From Wolfiporia cocos (lineage: Eukaryota; Basidiomycota; Agaricomycetes; Polyporales; Phaeolaceae): a DNA stretch of 64,000 bases. Below, in pieces: positions 1 to 10,812 of this stretch (position 1 is its first letter; the number at the start of each line of letters is the position of its first letter). The stretch covers positions 62,001 to 126,000 of the forward strand of contig JACCLO010000031.1 of assembly GCA_029448655.1 (NCBI GenBank). The letters run 5' to 3'. The position numbers were made by a program, and so were the translations under genes. A model generated the notes under the pieces. It was not told the DNA's origin and ran no database searches. It worked only from the letters and a program-made list of their open reading frames with translations.

Positions 1-146
1 CACGTGCTGGTGTGGACCCAATACAATTCTCCAGCCGTAATGCAATAACCATTGCACCAAAAGGGCACAATGCCAACTCTGTTGGCATCGGTGGGTCTCA
101 GTACTTAAGCTATTATGGCACATGGTCGTGACATGCTCATGACAGT
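1..146. repeat. possible H-family LTR fragment
   Basis: No gene is seen here. The stretch keeps landmarks of the H-type short LTRs further right (16696-17654): a GGACCCAAT-like box near 16-24, a CCAAAAGGGC box near 57-66 and a short inverted repeat around 70-87 (CCAACTC / TTGGCAT region). The match is partial and no end or target duplication could be fixed, so this is a weak call. Confidence 0.3.
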
Positions 147-418
147 CTAGCAATACTGCTCCTTGATAATGATGCGTTTGACTTGGTCCGCACCCGTCCG
201 CTCGGCCGACACATCCGTCGCACCAGAGTCCTCAATGGCCATGGAAGAGCTGTCAGCGTCATCTCCGCGTGCTTGCCCATGCAGTGTGAGACTCAACGTA
301 TAGTTGCATGCAGACCCTTTCCTCTTGCACCACGATGAGGGAGGAGTACTGTTAGAATCCCCCTGAGTCAGGTGCCAATTCTCAGGCAGCAGACACCAGT
401 AGATCAGCAGCCCCTCCC
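147..418 (-). pseudogene. downstream piece of a gene split by element A and a MITE
   Basis: Reading runs leftward from the element A insertion point (target duplication CTCCC at 414-418) to a stop at 147-149. It is in frame with the small piece at 10813-10852 on the other side of A, and that piece is in frame with the piece at 12610-12857 across the MITE. Removing both insertions, with one target copy each, therefore leaves one open frame, so an old minus-strand gene was interrupted. The predicted peptide is Ser/Thr-rich with a WCLLPENW-like motif. I do not recognise the family. Insertion makes the gene non-functional unless the pieces are transcribed separately. Confidence 0.6.
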
Positions 419-1125
419 TGTTACGGGTCGAACACCCGTTCGTATATTCGAGTCGCGAATATAGATCGTTCTTCTGCACGTGGGCGTATAGCCGTATGCA
501 AGGCAAATGCTCGTTAGATGCCTTCAAGTCCTAGGTGAAGTTCCTAGGAGATCGTATAATATCCAATACGCGTTAGAGGATATAATCTGTTCAGGTGCGA
601 GTCGAATAGAATATAAGACTCGCCTAAGTCCGAGAAGTCAGTGTGCACTTCGAGGACTTAGTCGTTTGGTTGCTCGAGTGAGAAATACTGAGCGTAGTTT
701 CCTACGTTTGAGAACAAGTATAAGACTTCTTGTTTATACAACAAGGTCGAGCTGAAGAGCCTTGACAATAAGTACATGAGCTTTTATACTACGCTGGGTT
801 TTAGGGGTCAAGTCCATCCCAGATGCCACCGCTACTATCTACGCTATAGTATCAAACGTTTGATAAGTATGTAGTGATGTATCCGAAACGATAGATAGGG
901 ATGATGGTGGTTGAACACCATCTATAAGCTAATAAACGATGAAGGTGAAACGGTGGCAGAGTTGGATCTGCCAAAGGTGAAACGCGCCCTACATGCTAAT
1001 ACAACTGGGGATGCGCCCAGTAGAGTCACGAGTAGCCAGGGGGTTGGTTGCGCAACAAGTCCCTGTATCGTATTCGCCCGGTGGTGAGTTCTGTCGATAT
1101 TCGAAAAATTAAAATAACCGTAACA
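419..1125 (-). repeat. 3' LTR of element A
   Basis: Matches 10106-10812 over 707 bp with about six substitutions, mostly transitions (for example near 478, 666, 716, 933, 1066 and 1107), so the insertion is fairly recent but not the newest here. It is the 3' LTR because gag-pol reads on the minus strand toward it. Confidence 0.93.
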
Positions 1126-1140
1126 TCAGCCCCTCCCTAG
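1126..1140 (-). other. polypurine tract of element A
   Basis: On the minus strand the bases just upstream of the 3' LTR read as a purine run (AGGGAGGGG) followed by CTGA, directly abutting TGTTACGG. This is the expected plus-strand primer position. Confidence 0.65.
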
Positions 1141-2289
1141 GCATTCGTCGGCCTCGACGAATTTTCCAAGTTCCTCTCTTCAGAGTGCCTCGGCGTCCTG
1201 TTCATTGTAGATGTCGCCGTTCCCGCTGAGGGACGGGGTCGTAGGAGTTCGCCATACGAAGTGTTGGCGGCATTCATTCTGTCAATGACCTGGTTGATTG
1301 AGCCCACAAGCTCTGCAAATATAGTCGGGGCAGTCGAGGATCCAGTGGCTAGCGGATCCGCACTGCCGACAGGGTTGTTCAGGCGAGGGCCTTGCTGGTA
1401 CCCGTAGGAAAAGGGATATCTCTGAGATATTCGTTGTGTCGGTATCTCCAGTGGTGAGCGGCGCGGTGGAGGTTCCGTTGCGCCCATGTGGGTAAGGAGG
1501 CGGTGTCTCGTTCGTGCTCCCTCGCACCTCGCTCGAACTCCTCGCGGGTAATGCTCTGCACCGATGGAGATCGTCGAATAGGCGGCGTGCTATTCGCTCT
1601 TCGCTGTCGTTCTGGGGTAGCCCTAGGGCTCGTCGGGCGTGCAGGTGGTTCACGTCTCCCGTTGCCTCCCATACCAGGAATACGTGGCGTCGGGTCTCTA
1701 ACTCCTGTTCGGCGGGCTCTCTGAGTCTTGGTAGGCAGTGGAAATAATACTCTATCGCCCTCCATAAAATCAAACGGCCTTGCAACTCGGCGTCGTTCGT
1801 CGGGGGTGAAAAAGCAGGCGGGTCGTGGTGTGTATTCGGGTCGACCGGGAGTAACGTGCTCGCGATCCTCGAAGTCGTTGAGCGCGTGTCGTAGTCGGGC
1901 CGTCGTGGTGGCGGCCAATCTGTCGATAAGTCTGTTGGTGAGTAATTCGAGTCCCTCTCTCTGCGCTCTGATCTGCCCCTCCATTCGGACAAGGTCCTCG
2001 GTGATGTTCTGGTACGAGCTGTAGACGTGTGTGAGGTCCTGCGCGATGTCGAAGAGGGCCGACCAGCCATCGGCTCGGCCAGCAAAAGGTCCCTCGGCCC
2101 TGTACCAGAGGAGGGCGTGTCTACTCTGCAGATGCTGGGGGGAGTACCTTCTTGGTGGCGTACCTCGCGGTCGGCCTTCTCGACGATCTGCATCGCCGGG
2201 GGTCGTGGTTCGGCGGGGGAGCTGGTGGCGAGTCGTCGACATACTATTACTGTCCTGTTTTCGAGTGTCGGGGTTGTCCTGACTCTCGT
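1137..2289 (-). CDS. extra 3' ORF region of element A with two CCHC knuckles
   Basis: After the chromodomain the pol frame stays open to a TGA at 1282-1284, and a second frame is open over 1379-2410. The pol frame ends with a clear CCHC zinc knuckle (CX2CX4HX4C, about 1371-1330) and then a second one (CX2CX6H) whose final Cys lies four residues beyond the TGA, at about 1272-1270. So that stop interrupts a second knuckle. The other frame holds a stretch that looks like real protein with a heptad-like region (about 2100-1850). The likeliest reading is one additional nucleic-acid-binding ORF carrying two or three frameshifts plus the nonsense change. An overlapping-frame arrangement cannot be excluded. 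The region is GC- and CpG-rich, which also leaves long meaningless frames open on both strands. Confidence 0.5.
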
Positions 2290-2886
2290 CCTGTGGTAGT
2301 CTTTTATCAGCTCCTTGGAGTGCTCCAAGTTCGCCTCGTCTTCCCATGAATTGTCGGCCGTGGCATAGCCTTTCCACTTGACGAAGTATTGATGCTTCTT
2401 TCCTTTCCATCTGTCAGCCAAGATGGCTTCGACTTCGTATTCCTCCTGTCCCTTGATGATATCAGGTGGCGGCCGTAGGTAATTGGGTCCGTGCACCCTT
2501 GTTTCTTTGAATGGTTTTAGTAAGGCAGCATGGAATACCGGATGAATTTTCCAGTTCGCCGGTAACTGCAGCCGGTATGTCGTGGGTCCCATCTTTTCTG
2601 TGATGGTGAAGGGTCCTTCCCTTTTTGGTGCTAGCTTGTTAGATTCGTAGGGGATGGTTAGGTTCTTTGCGTCGAGCCAAACCTTGTCTCCTTTCTCGAG
2701 CTTCGGTAATTCTCGGAGGAAACGTCCCGCCATTCTTTTCTGAGCTAGTTCGTGCGCGATGAATGCCATCTTTCGCGCCTCTTTGATCTTTTTGATCCTG
2801 TCAACTGCTGCCAGGACGTTTCCTACCCTGTCGTAGTCTGGGAATCCCCTTGGAATATAACCCAAGATTATTTCAAGGGGCGCAGG
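2290..2886 (-). pseudogene. pol C-terminal part: integrase C-domain and chromodomain (after in-frame TGA)
   Basis: Continues in the same frame as the upstream pol after a TGA at 2889-2887, so the break is one nonsense codon and not a frameshift. The segment carries the integrase C-terminal GPF/Y-like region (EGPFTITE, then HPVFHAALLKPF) and a chromodomain of about 50 residues at about 2442-2292 (EYEVEAIL, then FVKWKGY, NSWE, LIKDYH). Chromodomains direct chromovirus integration to marked chromatin. The downstream extra ORF follows without a stop. Confidence 0.85.
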
Positions 2887-5800
2887 TCAGTTTTCGGTTC
2901 GCTTGGTGTTGTGCGCAAATTCGACGTCGGGTAGTCGTTGTACCCATTGGAAAGGGTCGTTCATGCAATAGATACGAAGGTACACTTCGATTTGTTGATT
3001 CATCCTTTCCGTTTGTCCGTCGGTCTGTGGATGGTACGCCGTACTCATCGCAGATTCCGTTCCCTGCAGCTTGCATAATTCCTTGAACAGTTTCGATGCG
3101 AACTGTGGTCCCCTGTCTGAAATGATCTTTCGGGGAATGCCGTATTGTGAGTATATCTTTCGATGGAATATTTCTGCGGCCCCTTCGCTCGTGATTGTTT
3201 TGTCGCATGGGGTGAGAGAGATGGCCTTGGATAGGCCATGGTCGACAATCACCATCATGGAGTCATATTTTCCGACTCTTGGCAGGTCGGTGACAAAATC
3301 GACCGAGCACTGTGAGAAGGGAAGGGCGTCCTCCCGTGTCGGTATTGGCTGTAAAGGGGGTTTTAGCGGGTTCCTATCAGGTTTCATCTGTTGACAGATT
3401 GCACAGCCTCGGACGTATTCCGGTATCATTGTTCCCATGTCAGGCCACCAAAAGTGGGTCTTAACCTGTACTGTTGTACCCCAGATCCCAGGGTGTCCGG
3501 CCGGGATCGTGTCGTGGTATTTTGAAATGACGTCCCGTCGAAGGCCCTCATCTTTTGGCACGTACATCCTGCCCCTGTAGAGCAGTATCCCATCCGTTTG
3601 TTGCCATTCATCTGCGGTGGTTCTTGCGGGGAATTCGTCTGTGCCCCCTAGAGCACGGATCGCCTGTTCCGCAGATTCATCTCGATCGTTGGCGTTCTTG
3701 ATTCGATCGATGATCGGGATCTGGATTGCGTGGACGACGAGTTCATTTGGAATCATGGTGATTCCCTCGTTGTCTTCGTTGCTTTCGTCTAGGTGATACA
3801 ACCTGGACAATGTGTCGGCCATGACTAGTTTCCTCCCGGGGATGTGTTGTAATTTCAGGTCGAATTGCGAGAGGAATAGATGCCATCTCGCTTGTCGCCG
3901 ATTTAGGCGCTGTGCGCTTCTCCAGTACGTCAGGTTCTGATGATCGCTTCGGATCAAGATCCGATGCGGTGCTCCTTCTAACAGGTGCCGCCATTCTTCT
4001 AGTGCTCGGACTATTCCGAGTAGTTCGCGATCATAGATTTCGTAGTTCCGTTCTGTGGATGTCAGGGATTGTGAGAGATATCCCACTGGCCGTTCACGCC
4101 CCGTTTCATCTGTCTGTTTTAGCACTGCCCCTGTGGCAAACTGAGATGCGTCTGTTTCGAGGATGAATGGTTTCTCCTTGTCTGGCGTTCCTAGTGCGGG
4201 CGCCGTTGTGAATGCCTGCTTCATGAAGTCGAACGCCTTTTGTTCTTTATCCGTCCACTGGAATCCTGTCCCTGTGACCGTTTTCGTGAGATCCACCAGG
4301 GGTCGGGCGTGCGTTGAGTAGTGATCGATAAATTTCCGATAGAAGTTTGCAAATCCTAGGAAGGATCTGACTTCCTTGAGATTTCGGGGAGTCGGCCACT
4401 CTTTAATCCTATTGAGTTTCGCTGGGTCCATCTGGATGTTTCCTGGGGTGATGACTAGTCCTAGAAATTCGACTCTGTCGACACCGAAGGCGCATTTCTC
4501 GGGTTTCACAAAGAGATGGTTATCCACCAATCTCTGAAGGATTCGCCGTTCCCGTTCCTTGTGTGTTTTCTCGTCTTCTGAGAAAATGAGGATATCGTCC
4601 ATGTAAACAAGCACCCATCCTTCGAAGATTTCTTCTTTCAGGATTTCGTTCATCATTGCCTGAAAGGTCCCGGGTGCATTGCACAATCCGAAAAACATAA
4701 CCGTGGGTTCGTACAACCTTCGGTTTGTTTTGAAGGCCGCTTTCCATTCGTCTCCTTTCTTGATTCGCACGTTGTTGTACCCCGCTCTAAGGTCCATTTT
4801 CGTGAAAATCTTTGCTCCTTTTAGCTTTTCCAGGAGCTCCGAGATTAATGGCAAGGGATAGACGTTCTTTATCGTTCCTTCGTTCAGATATCGATAATCT
4901 TGACAGGGTCGTAGGCCGCTGTCTTTCTTTGGGACGAAGAAGAATGGTGACGCCATCGGGGATTTTGAAGGGACTATGAATCCCTTGGCCAGGTTTTCTT
5001 TTAGGAATTCGTCCAGCGCCTGTTGCTCTTTAGGCAACAGTGCATAGACTTTGCAGTCCTTCGGCATGAAATCGGGTTTTAATTCGATTGCGTGGTCCCA
5101 TGGTCTCGACGGGGGGAACGCCGCTGCGGACTCCTTACTGAACACCTTGGTAAAGTCTAGTAGGTGTTTCGGGACCATTTCCTCAATTGTTCGTTCTGGT
5201 TCAGGGGTTTTCTGTGCGAATTCTTGGGACTTCGTCAGCGCTTTCCTGACAGCATTGATGATTTGTATCTTTGTTCGGAACTTCTTTCGTGTTTCCCCTT
5301 TCTCTCCTATGATCCTAGGGTTATCTTTTGCAAAGCGTCGGATCGCTTCGTACTCCTCAGGAGTATAGAGCCGCTGTGCTGTTTCTTCTGGCTGGTCCGT
5401 AGATCCAAATCCTTTCTCCCCTCGTTCTGTTTCATCTAGGTCCTCGACCTCCAAAATGTCGGGGGTTAGGTGTCGTTCGAAAATTATCTGGGCTATTCGC
5501 ATGCCCGGGATAATTCTATGTGCTTTGTCTGAATAGTTGAAGACGATGGCTCCGACGTCTCCTCGGTAGTCCGAGTCTATGATTCCGGCCTGTACTACCA
5601 GTCCGTGTCTGAGGGTGTTGCCTGATCGTCCGGCCAACCTTCCATACGATCCCTTCGGGATCTTCATTTTTACTCCTGTGGAGACGAGTTTCCATCCTCC
5701 GGCGGGAATCTCGGTTTCTTCTGCAGCGTAAAGGTCATACCCTGCGGCTTCTTGGGTTCCCCTTGTCGGAATTTTCCCTTCTGGAGCAACTACCATTTCC

Positions 5801-6274
5801 ACCGTATCCATTTGGATCGTGGCTTCCGGTTTCTTTTCTTCTGCCCCTAGTATTGATCGTACATCGACTGTTTGGTCCTTCCAGTCGATTGTGGGGTTTT
5901 CGTCTTTTAGCCATCCATACCCTAGAATCATATTCTCTGTTCCGATCGATCCTACCAAGAATCGGACCTTTCGCGTTTTCTGGGTCTTCGGATATCGTAG
6001 TAGTATGGTGGCTTCTCGGTCTATTCGCCCATCTTTGTTTTCTGTTCCGTCAACATTTTTGACGATAATCGGGTTCTTCAAGGGTTGCGTGGGCACCTTG
6101 TATTTTTCTACCACTCTGCTGTGGATCAGGTTTGACATTGCTCCTGAGTCGATTAGTGCATTGCACTTCACGGGTTTTGCCAGCGTCATGATTACCGGAA
6201 TGAAGAGGGATCGATTCTTCTCGAACGAGGTAATTACATGCGCTGCTTTCTCGGAGGGTAAGACCGTGGGCTTC
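2887..6274 (-). pseudogene. pol: Pol polyprotein of element A: PR, dUTPase, RT, RNase H, integrase
   Basis: From the first ATG (6189) it runs 1100 residues to a TGA inside integrase. In that numbering: aspartic protease DSG at 14-16; a complete trimeric dUTPase at about 130-266 (AAGYDLYA 148-155, GRSG 187-190, GIIDSDYRGD 202-211, MRIAQIIF 230-237, RGEKGFGST 256-264); RT with VYMDD near 528-532; RNase H with ETDAS and EIYDRELL; integrase HHCC finger and the D,D,E signatures (SVDF, ISDRG, DGQTER). The frame is open upstream of the ATG into the end of gag (to about 6274) with protease-like sequence, so translation probably enters by -1 frameshifting. The nonsense codon at 2889-2887 separates the catalytic core from the integrase C-domain. 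Confidence 0.92.
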
Positions 6275-6300
6275 CCTCCTAGGCAAAATCCTGTTCTTCT
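6270..6300 (-). promoter_or_regulatory. gag-pol junction, -1 frame
   Basis: The gag frame ends GAT TTT GCC TAG, while the protease frame is open through this point in the -1 frame and continues without a stop to the DSG motif. A -1 programmed frameshift on the TTTT run is the simplest way to express Pol. I see no textbook slippery heptamer, so the exact site is inferred. Confidence 0.45.
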
Positions 6301-7247
6301 ACGAGCCGTGCTAGGAGCTCGGGGTTCTTGGCTTTCAGAGCCCTAATTGCTGTGACCGCTCTGTTAGCGGTGACATATTCAGTCTCTTCTTCGGAGACTT
6401 CTTCGATGCGAGCTTCTTGCTCGGCTTCTTCTTCTTCGGTTTTTCGAGTAGTCCGCCTAGGGCGGGCTGGTTTCCTCGGCCTCTTCGGGCAGTCTCGCGA
6501 CATATGTCCTGGCTGATGACAGGTGAAGCATTTTCCTTTCTTGATGTGATCGTCCCTTTCCTGGGTGGTCATTCGATCTACATCCATTGCGTTCGGATCT
6601 TTCGGTGCGGTTGTCTGTGGAGCACTAGTGCGTCCGTTATTCTGGTTCGAGGCTTGCCAAGCCTTTTTCTTGACAAACGGTTTGTCCCGTTTCAAGAATA
6701 TCTTGTACGTATTTTCATAGTACGAGGCAGCGGACTGCCATTCATCAATGGTTGCTGGTAGCGGTCGAACACCGATGATGTATCGGGTCGTGTGTTCGGG
6801 TAACCCTTTCTCAAAGAGGGTTATGAGCAACGCGTTTCCGTCCGCGCTGTATCGATCGTACTGGGCCTTTCCGGCCAAGTTGTTGAACTCGGTGATATAA
6901 TCATCAATGTCCTTCCTGTCCTGGGTTACGTCCAGGATTTTCTTCCGCGCCTTCTGTACCTCTTCGATGGCTCCGAAGGCTTTCTGGAAGTCTGCATCAA
7001 ACTGTGCAAGACTAGGTGGGAAGAATCGTTTCGTCTGGGGGTTCGTGTAAACCCGGTGGTAATTTTGTTTCCACTGGCCTGTTTTCCCCTTGTTCGAAAT
7101 ATAAGAGAGGATAAAGATCACTCTCTGAACGTCGTTCTGGAATGATGTTTCGTACATCGTAAACCAGGAATTGCACTGGTTTATGAAGTTCTGCATGTCA
7201 GATCGTTCCCCGTCGAATACGTCTGGGGGATTGATCTTTATCATCGG
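6279..7247 (-). pseudogene. gag: Gag of element A, C-terminal part (retrotrans_gag and zinc knuckle)
   Basis: Contains the retrotransposon Gag core (from DVFDGERSDMQNFINQC) and a CCHC knuckle CFTCHQPGHMSRDC followed by a basic stretch and a Glu-rich tail. It stops at TAG (6281-6279). The 5' half lies beyond element B at 9188-10059. With B and one copy of its ATCGG duplication left out, the two halves are in the same frame. Gag packages the RNA and forms the particle. Confidence 0.88.
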
Positions 7248-7817
7248 TGTCACGGATGTGCCCAGGGGGCCACTGTACTTCCCTCGCTATAGGTTCCACA
7301 TGCGGCGCTAGGCGTACGCCGCGTCTCTGGTCCTCAGCCACCTCCTCGTGCGTCTCTTTAGTTTGTTGGTCACCTGACTGTTAGGTTAGCGCTGTAGGGT
7401 AGCGCGCGCCTCAGGTACCTCACGTTACGGTCACACTAGTTACAATGGTCACTGTAGTTACATGTATCATGTGCCCTCTTAGTTACGGCGCACAGGCCAC
7501 TACTTTAGGGCGGCCATTACTGGCCAACTCACCATGTATAAGTACGACGGATGAGGACTTACATCCTCATCCTTGAGATTCTCGTCAATGCACTCAGTGC
7601 CTCTCTTATCATCTGTCTGAGCGTGCTCTGGCCCGAGGGCCCCTCTTGTCTTGCTCGACTGTGTGATGCCTCTCTATGTCGCCTCTAGGAGTCCTTAGGG
7701 ATGGTCACCTTTGGTACAGCCGACAAGGTCACCGCTGGCGCGGTGTTGCACACGTCTTGTAGGGCGTTAGGGAGTCCCCCTGATGCCAGGGTCGCACAGA
7801 CTGGTAAGTCTGTGACA
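7248..7817 (+). repeat. 5' LTR of element B
   Basis: Identical to 8618-9187. It contains TATAAG at 7537-7542 and the dyad at 7549-7572. Confidence 0.92.
7537..7580 (+). promoter_or_regulatory. core promoter and self-primer of element B
   Basis: TATAAG (7537-7542) is followed by a perfect dyad with arms GGATGAGGA and TCCTCATCC and core CTTACA (7549-7572). Then comes ATCCTTGAGATT (7569-7580), which is the exact reverse complement of 7819-7830 just inside the LTR. If transcription starts at about 7569 (32 nt from the TATA box), the RNA 5' end can fold onto the primer-binding site as in Tf1-type self-priming. Confidence 0.75.
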
Positions 7818-8617
7818 TAATCTCAAGGATATCTTACCTCCCCTCCGGCGCGAACTGCGTTGGGGCCGAGGGTTCTCCACGTACAGGGTGCCATGGCAAC
7901 GCGGCGGGGCAGCCTCTGGTAGAAGCGCCAGAGGTCCGTAGTTTTACGAGCCCCCACGAAGCGTTACACCAGGCGAAGTACCCGTGCGGAGTGAGCAAGC
8001 AAGTCCGCCCCCTTTCGAACGCAAGGTAGAAGGGGTCAACCGACGTAAGCCCCGTTTGAGGACCCGCCGCCGTCACCCCTGACAAGGGAATGTACGCGCG
8101 TGTGGAGGTCTAGGGCAGTCCGGCCAATTACCTCTGGGCGGCAGGCACTAGTACAAGATCTCATGACCAGTGGGTATGCGAAGGAACCCGCAAGGGTCTC
8201 CAACCCCACACCGACGGTCTCGAAGGATAGACAACAACATCTACAACCGACTACCATACTCGACTGAGCCAACCACATACCCCGGGGTCGGCGCGTCACG
8301 CTTCGCCATGTCGGCGTCAGTCCTAGGACAAGCATGCGCTAACATGACTTACCGATGGGCCCGCTCACCGCTGACAAGCCTCATTCGCTCACGTCGCGGG
8401 ATGTAAGGGAAGCAGGGATGGTCACGGTTTGCTCCCAATGCTCTCCTGCAGGCGACGCTCACTTCACTCCTCCACTGGCGGACGGTCCGTGCACATGGAC
8501 GCTCCCCACCTTACTTTGCAAAGGATGGGCCGTGTGTTAAACAAGCAACCAAGGATGCGAGGGTCGTAGGATATAAGGTAGAACGTTAGGGACAACGTTT
8601 TTTAGGAGGGGGGGTAA
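7818..8617 (+). other. non-coding interior of element B
   Basis: Holds the 12-nt primer-binding site AATCTCAAGGAT at 7819-7830, one base inside the LTR, and ends in a purine-rich tract TTAGGAGGGGGGGTAA (8602-8617) that abuts the 3' LTR. Short frames up to about 100 codons occur but none shows a family motif. It may contain packaging signals. Confidence 0.75.
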
Positions 8618-9187
8618 TGTCACGGATGTGCCCAGGGGGCCACTGTACTTCCCTCGCTATAGGTTCCACATGCGGCGCTAGGCGTACGCCGCGTCTCTGG
8701 TCCTCAGCCACCTCCTCGTGCGTCTCTTTAGTTTGTTGGTCACCTGACTGTTAGGTTAGCGCTGTAGGGTAGCGCGCGCCTCAGGTACCTCACGTTACGG
8801 TCACACTAGTTACAATGGTCACTGTAGTTACATGTATCATGTGCCCTCTTAGTTACGGCGCACAGGCCACTACTTTAGGGCGGCCATTACTGGCCAACTC
8901 ACCATGTATAAGTACGACGGATGAGGACTTACATCCTCATCCTTGAGATTCTCGTCAATGCACTCAGTGCCTCTCTTATCATCTGTCTGAGCGTGCTCTG
9001 GCCCGAGGGCCCCTCTTGTCTTGCTCGACTGTGTGATGCCTCTCTATGTCGCCTCTAGGAGTCCTTAGGGATGGTCACCTTTGGTACAGCCGACAAGGTC
9101 ACCGCTGGCGCGGTGTTGCACACGTCTTGTAGGGCGTTAGGGAGTCCCCCTGATGCCAGGGTCGCACAGACTGGTAAGTCTGTGACA
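8618..9187 (+). repeat. 3' LTR of element B
   Basis: Identical copy of 7248-7817, followed by the ATCGG duplication and then the interrupted gag of element A. Confidence 0.92.
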
Positions 9188-10059
9188 ATCGGGGGTCGGT
9201 AGTACGGGTTTGGCGCCGGAGGTTGAGGCTGCGGCGCATTCGGTGGTGGAGGTCCTCCTCCTCCCGGGTATCCTCCACCTGGGTTTCCTGGGTTTCCTCC
9301 GGGGTTCCCTGGGTTTCCTCCAGGGTTTCCTCCTCCGGGGTTCGCGGGGGTTCCTCCTCCAAATCCTCCAGGAGGGGGGGCATTCCCTCCTCCGAGTCCG
9401 AAGTTTCCTCCCAGTCCTCCTCCGCTTGTACCTGCGGAGGTTCGTCCAAATAGGCCTGAAGGCCATGTTCCTGGGTTTGTCGTTCCCATTCCTCCGCTTG
9501 GGCTAGTCCAAGACGGATTTCCTCCGCTACCCATTCCGGGTGCGTTCTGTGAGGGGTTTCCAAAGAGGTCTGTTCCTCCAGCCATAGGCCCAATCCCACT
9601 CTGCGCAAAAGCAGATATAAATCCTGGAGGGTCCTGTCCTCCGGTCTGGCTGTTATCTGTTCCTGTAAAATTTCCAGGATTTCTCCCATCATCTCCGATG
9701 CGCTCAATTCCTGCCATTCCTGTGGCGCCCGAAGGCTGATTCGTATTTCCATCGGCATCGAAGGTTCTGTTGATGGTTTCGGTTTCGTTTTTGGTCAACG
9801 TCGCGGTTGACATCGGAGGGAGTTCTCCAAATCGTTCGAACGCTTCACGCGTTATTTCCCAAGCGGTCGTTCTTGCGGAGGGGTATACTTCTACCCACTT
9901 CGATGCCCTATCTTCTCTTGGAATGACAACAATTCCTCCGCGGTTACGGAAGGCTCCAATGGTGTCAGTCCACTCGTATCGGTTGAGTCTGTAGACTCCC
10001 TGAATGTCCTCGGGCAAGAGTTCAATCAGTCGTGCTGGGAATTCTGGTCCAAATATCAT
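9188..10059 (-). pseudogene. gag: Gag of element A, N-terminal part (Gly/Pro-rich)
   Basis: ATG at 10059 lies about 47 nt inside the 5' LTR. About 290 codons run to the element B insertion. The first 100 residues look folded (PEDIQGVYRLNRYEW and similar). They are followed by an unusually long Gly/Asn/Pro-rich low-complexity stretch that continues into the Gag core at 7247. Overlapping frames here, including an acidic Glu-rich one of 219 codons, reflect the repeats and are not separate genes. B interrupts it in frame. Confidence 0.8.
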
Positions 10060-10093
10060 GTGCCCTTACACCGTGGTAGGTGAGGGTGTGATA

Positions 10094-10104
10094 AGCTCGA
10101 CCTT
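10094..10104 (-). other. primer-binding site of element A (self-priming type)
   Basis: On the minus strand it reads AAGGTCGAGCT, one base inside the 5' LTR. It is the exact reverse complement of the first 11 nt of the predicted transcript (minus strand of 10430-10440). No TGG-initial tRNA complement is present. Confidence 0.75.
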
Positions 10105-10105
10105 C

Positions 10106-10812
10106 TGTTACGGGTCGAACACCCGTTCGTATATTCGAGTCGCGAATATAGATCGTTCTTCTGCATGTGGGCGTATAGCCGTATGCAAGGCAAATGCTCG
10201 TTAGATGCCTTCAAGTCCTAGGTGAAGTTCCTAGGAGATCGTATAATATCCAATACGCGTTAGAGGATATAATCTGTTCAGGTGCGAGTCGAATAGAATA
10301 TAAGACTCGCCTAAGTCCGAGAAGTCAGTGTGCACTTCGAGGACTTAGTCGTTCGGTTGCTCGAGTGAGAAATACTGAGCGTAGTTTCCTACGTTTGAGA
10401 ACGAGTATAAGACTTCTTGTTTATACAACAAGGTCGAGCTGAAGAGCCTTGACAATAAGTACATGAGCTTTTATACTACGCTGGGTTTTAGGGGTCAAGT
10501 CCATCCCAGATGCCACCGCTACTATCTACGCTATAGTATCAAACGTTTGATAAGTATGTAGTGATGTATCCGAAACGATAGATAGGGATGATGGTGGTTG
10601 AACACCATCTATCAGCTAATAAACGATGAAGGTGAAACGGTGGCAGAGTTGGATCTGCCAAAGGTGAAACGCGCCCTACATGCTAATACAACTGGGGATG
10701 CGCCCAGTAGAGTCACGAGTAGCCAGGGGGTTGGTTGCGCAACAAGTCCCTGTACCGTATTCGCCCGGTGGTGAGTTCTGTCGATATTCGAAAAATCAAA
10801 ATAACCGTAACA
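10106..10812 (-). repeat. 5' LTR of element A
   Basis: A 707-bp partner of 419-1125, followed on the right by the CTCCC duplication. Confidence 0.93.
10430..10476 (-). promoter_or_regulatory. core promoter of element A
   Basis: On the minus strand TATAAAA (10476-10470) precedes AGCTCGACCTT (10440-10430) by 36 nt. The latter is complementary to the primer-binding site, so 10440 is the expected transcript start. A short CAAGG/CCTTG dyad surrounds it. Confidence 0.65.

Larger units (their letters stand above)
7248..9187 (+). mobile_element. element B: small non-autonomous LTR retrotransposon inside gag of A
   Basis: Two 570-bp LTRs (7248-7817, 8618-9187) with no difference that I could find begin TGTCACGG and end CTGTGACA, and are flanked by the perfect duplication ATCGG (7243-7247, 9188-9192). 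The 800-bp interior (7818-8617) has no retroviral domain in any frame. It keeps only a primer-binding site, some GC-rich sequence and a polypurine tract, so it must use proteins from elsewhere. Identical LTRs mean very recent insertion. A related solo LTR is at 51746-52308. Confidence 0.92.
419..10812 (-). mobile_element. Ty3/Gypsy LTR retrotransposon, element A (dUTPase between PR and RT)
   Basis: Two 707-bp LTRs (419-1125 and 10106-10812) begin TGTTACGG and end CCGTAACA, differ at about six positions, and are flanked by a perfect 5-bp duplication CTCCC (414-418, 10813-10817). The coding region is on the minus strand: Gag with a zinc knuckle, then protease, dUTPase, RT, RNase H, integrase and chromodomain, then an extra ORF. 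The domain order and chromodomain place it among fungal chromoviruses (Metaviridae). Element B is inserted in gag, and an in-frame TGA breaks pol, so this copy is probably not autonomous. It entered an unrecognised host gene. Confidence 0.93.

Noticed and set aside
2881..2893. Programmed stop-codon readthrough in integrase of element A
   Set aside because: The TGA lies in the middle of integrase, followed by CCT, and is absent from D at the equivalent place. A mutation is simpler.
9099..9758. Acidic 219-codon frame overlapping the Gly-rich part of Gag in element A
   Set aside because: The Gly/Pro-rich repeat leaves all frames open. The composition (Glu-Glu-Thr repeats) mirrors the repeat in another frame, and part of the frame lies inside the LTR of B.
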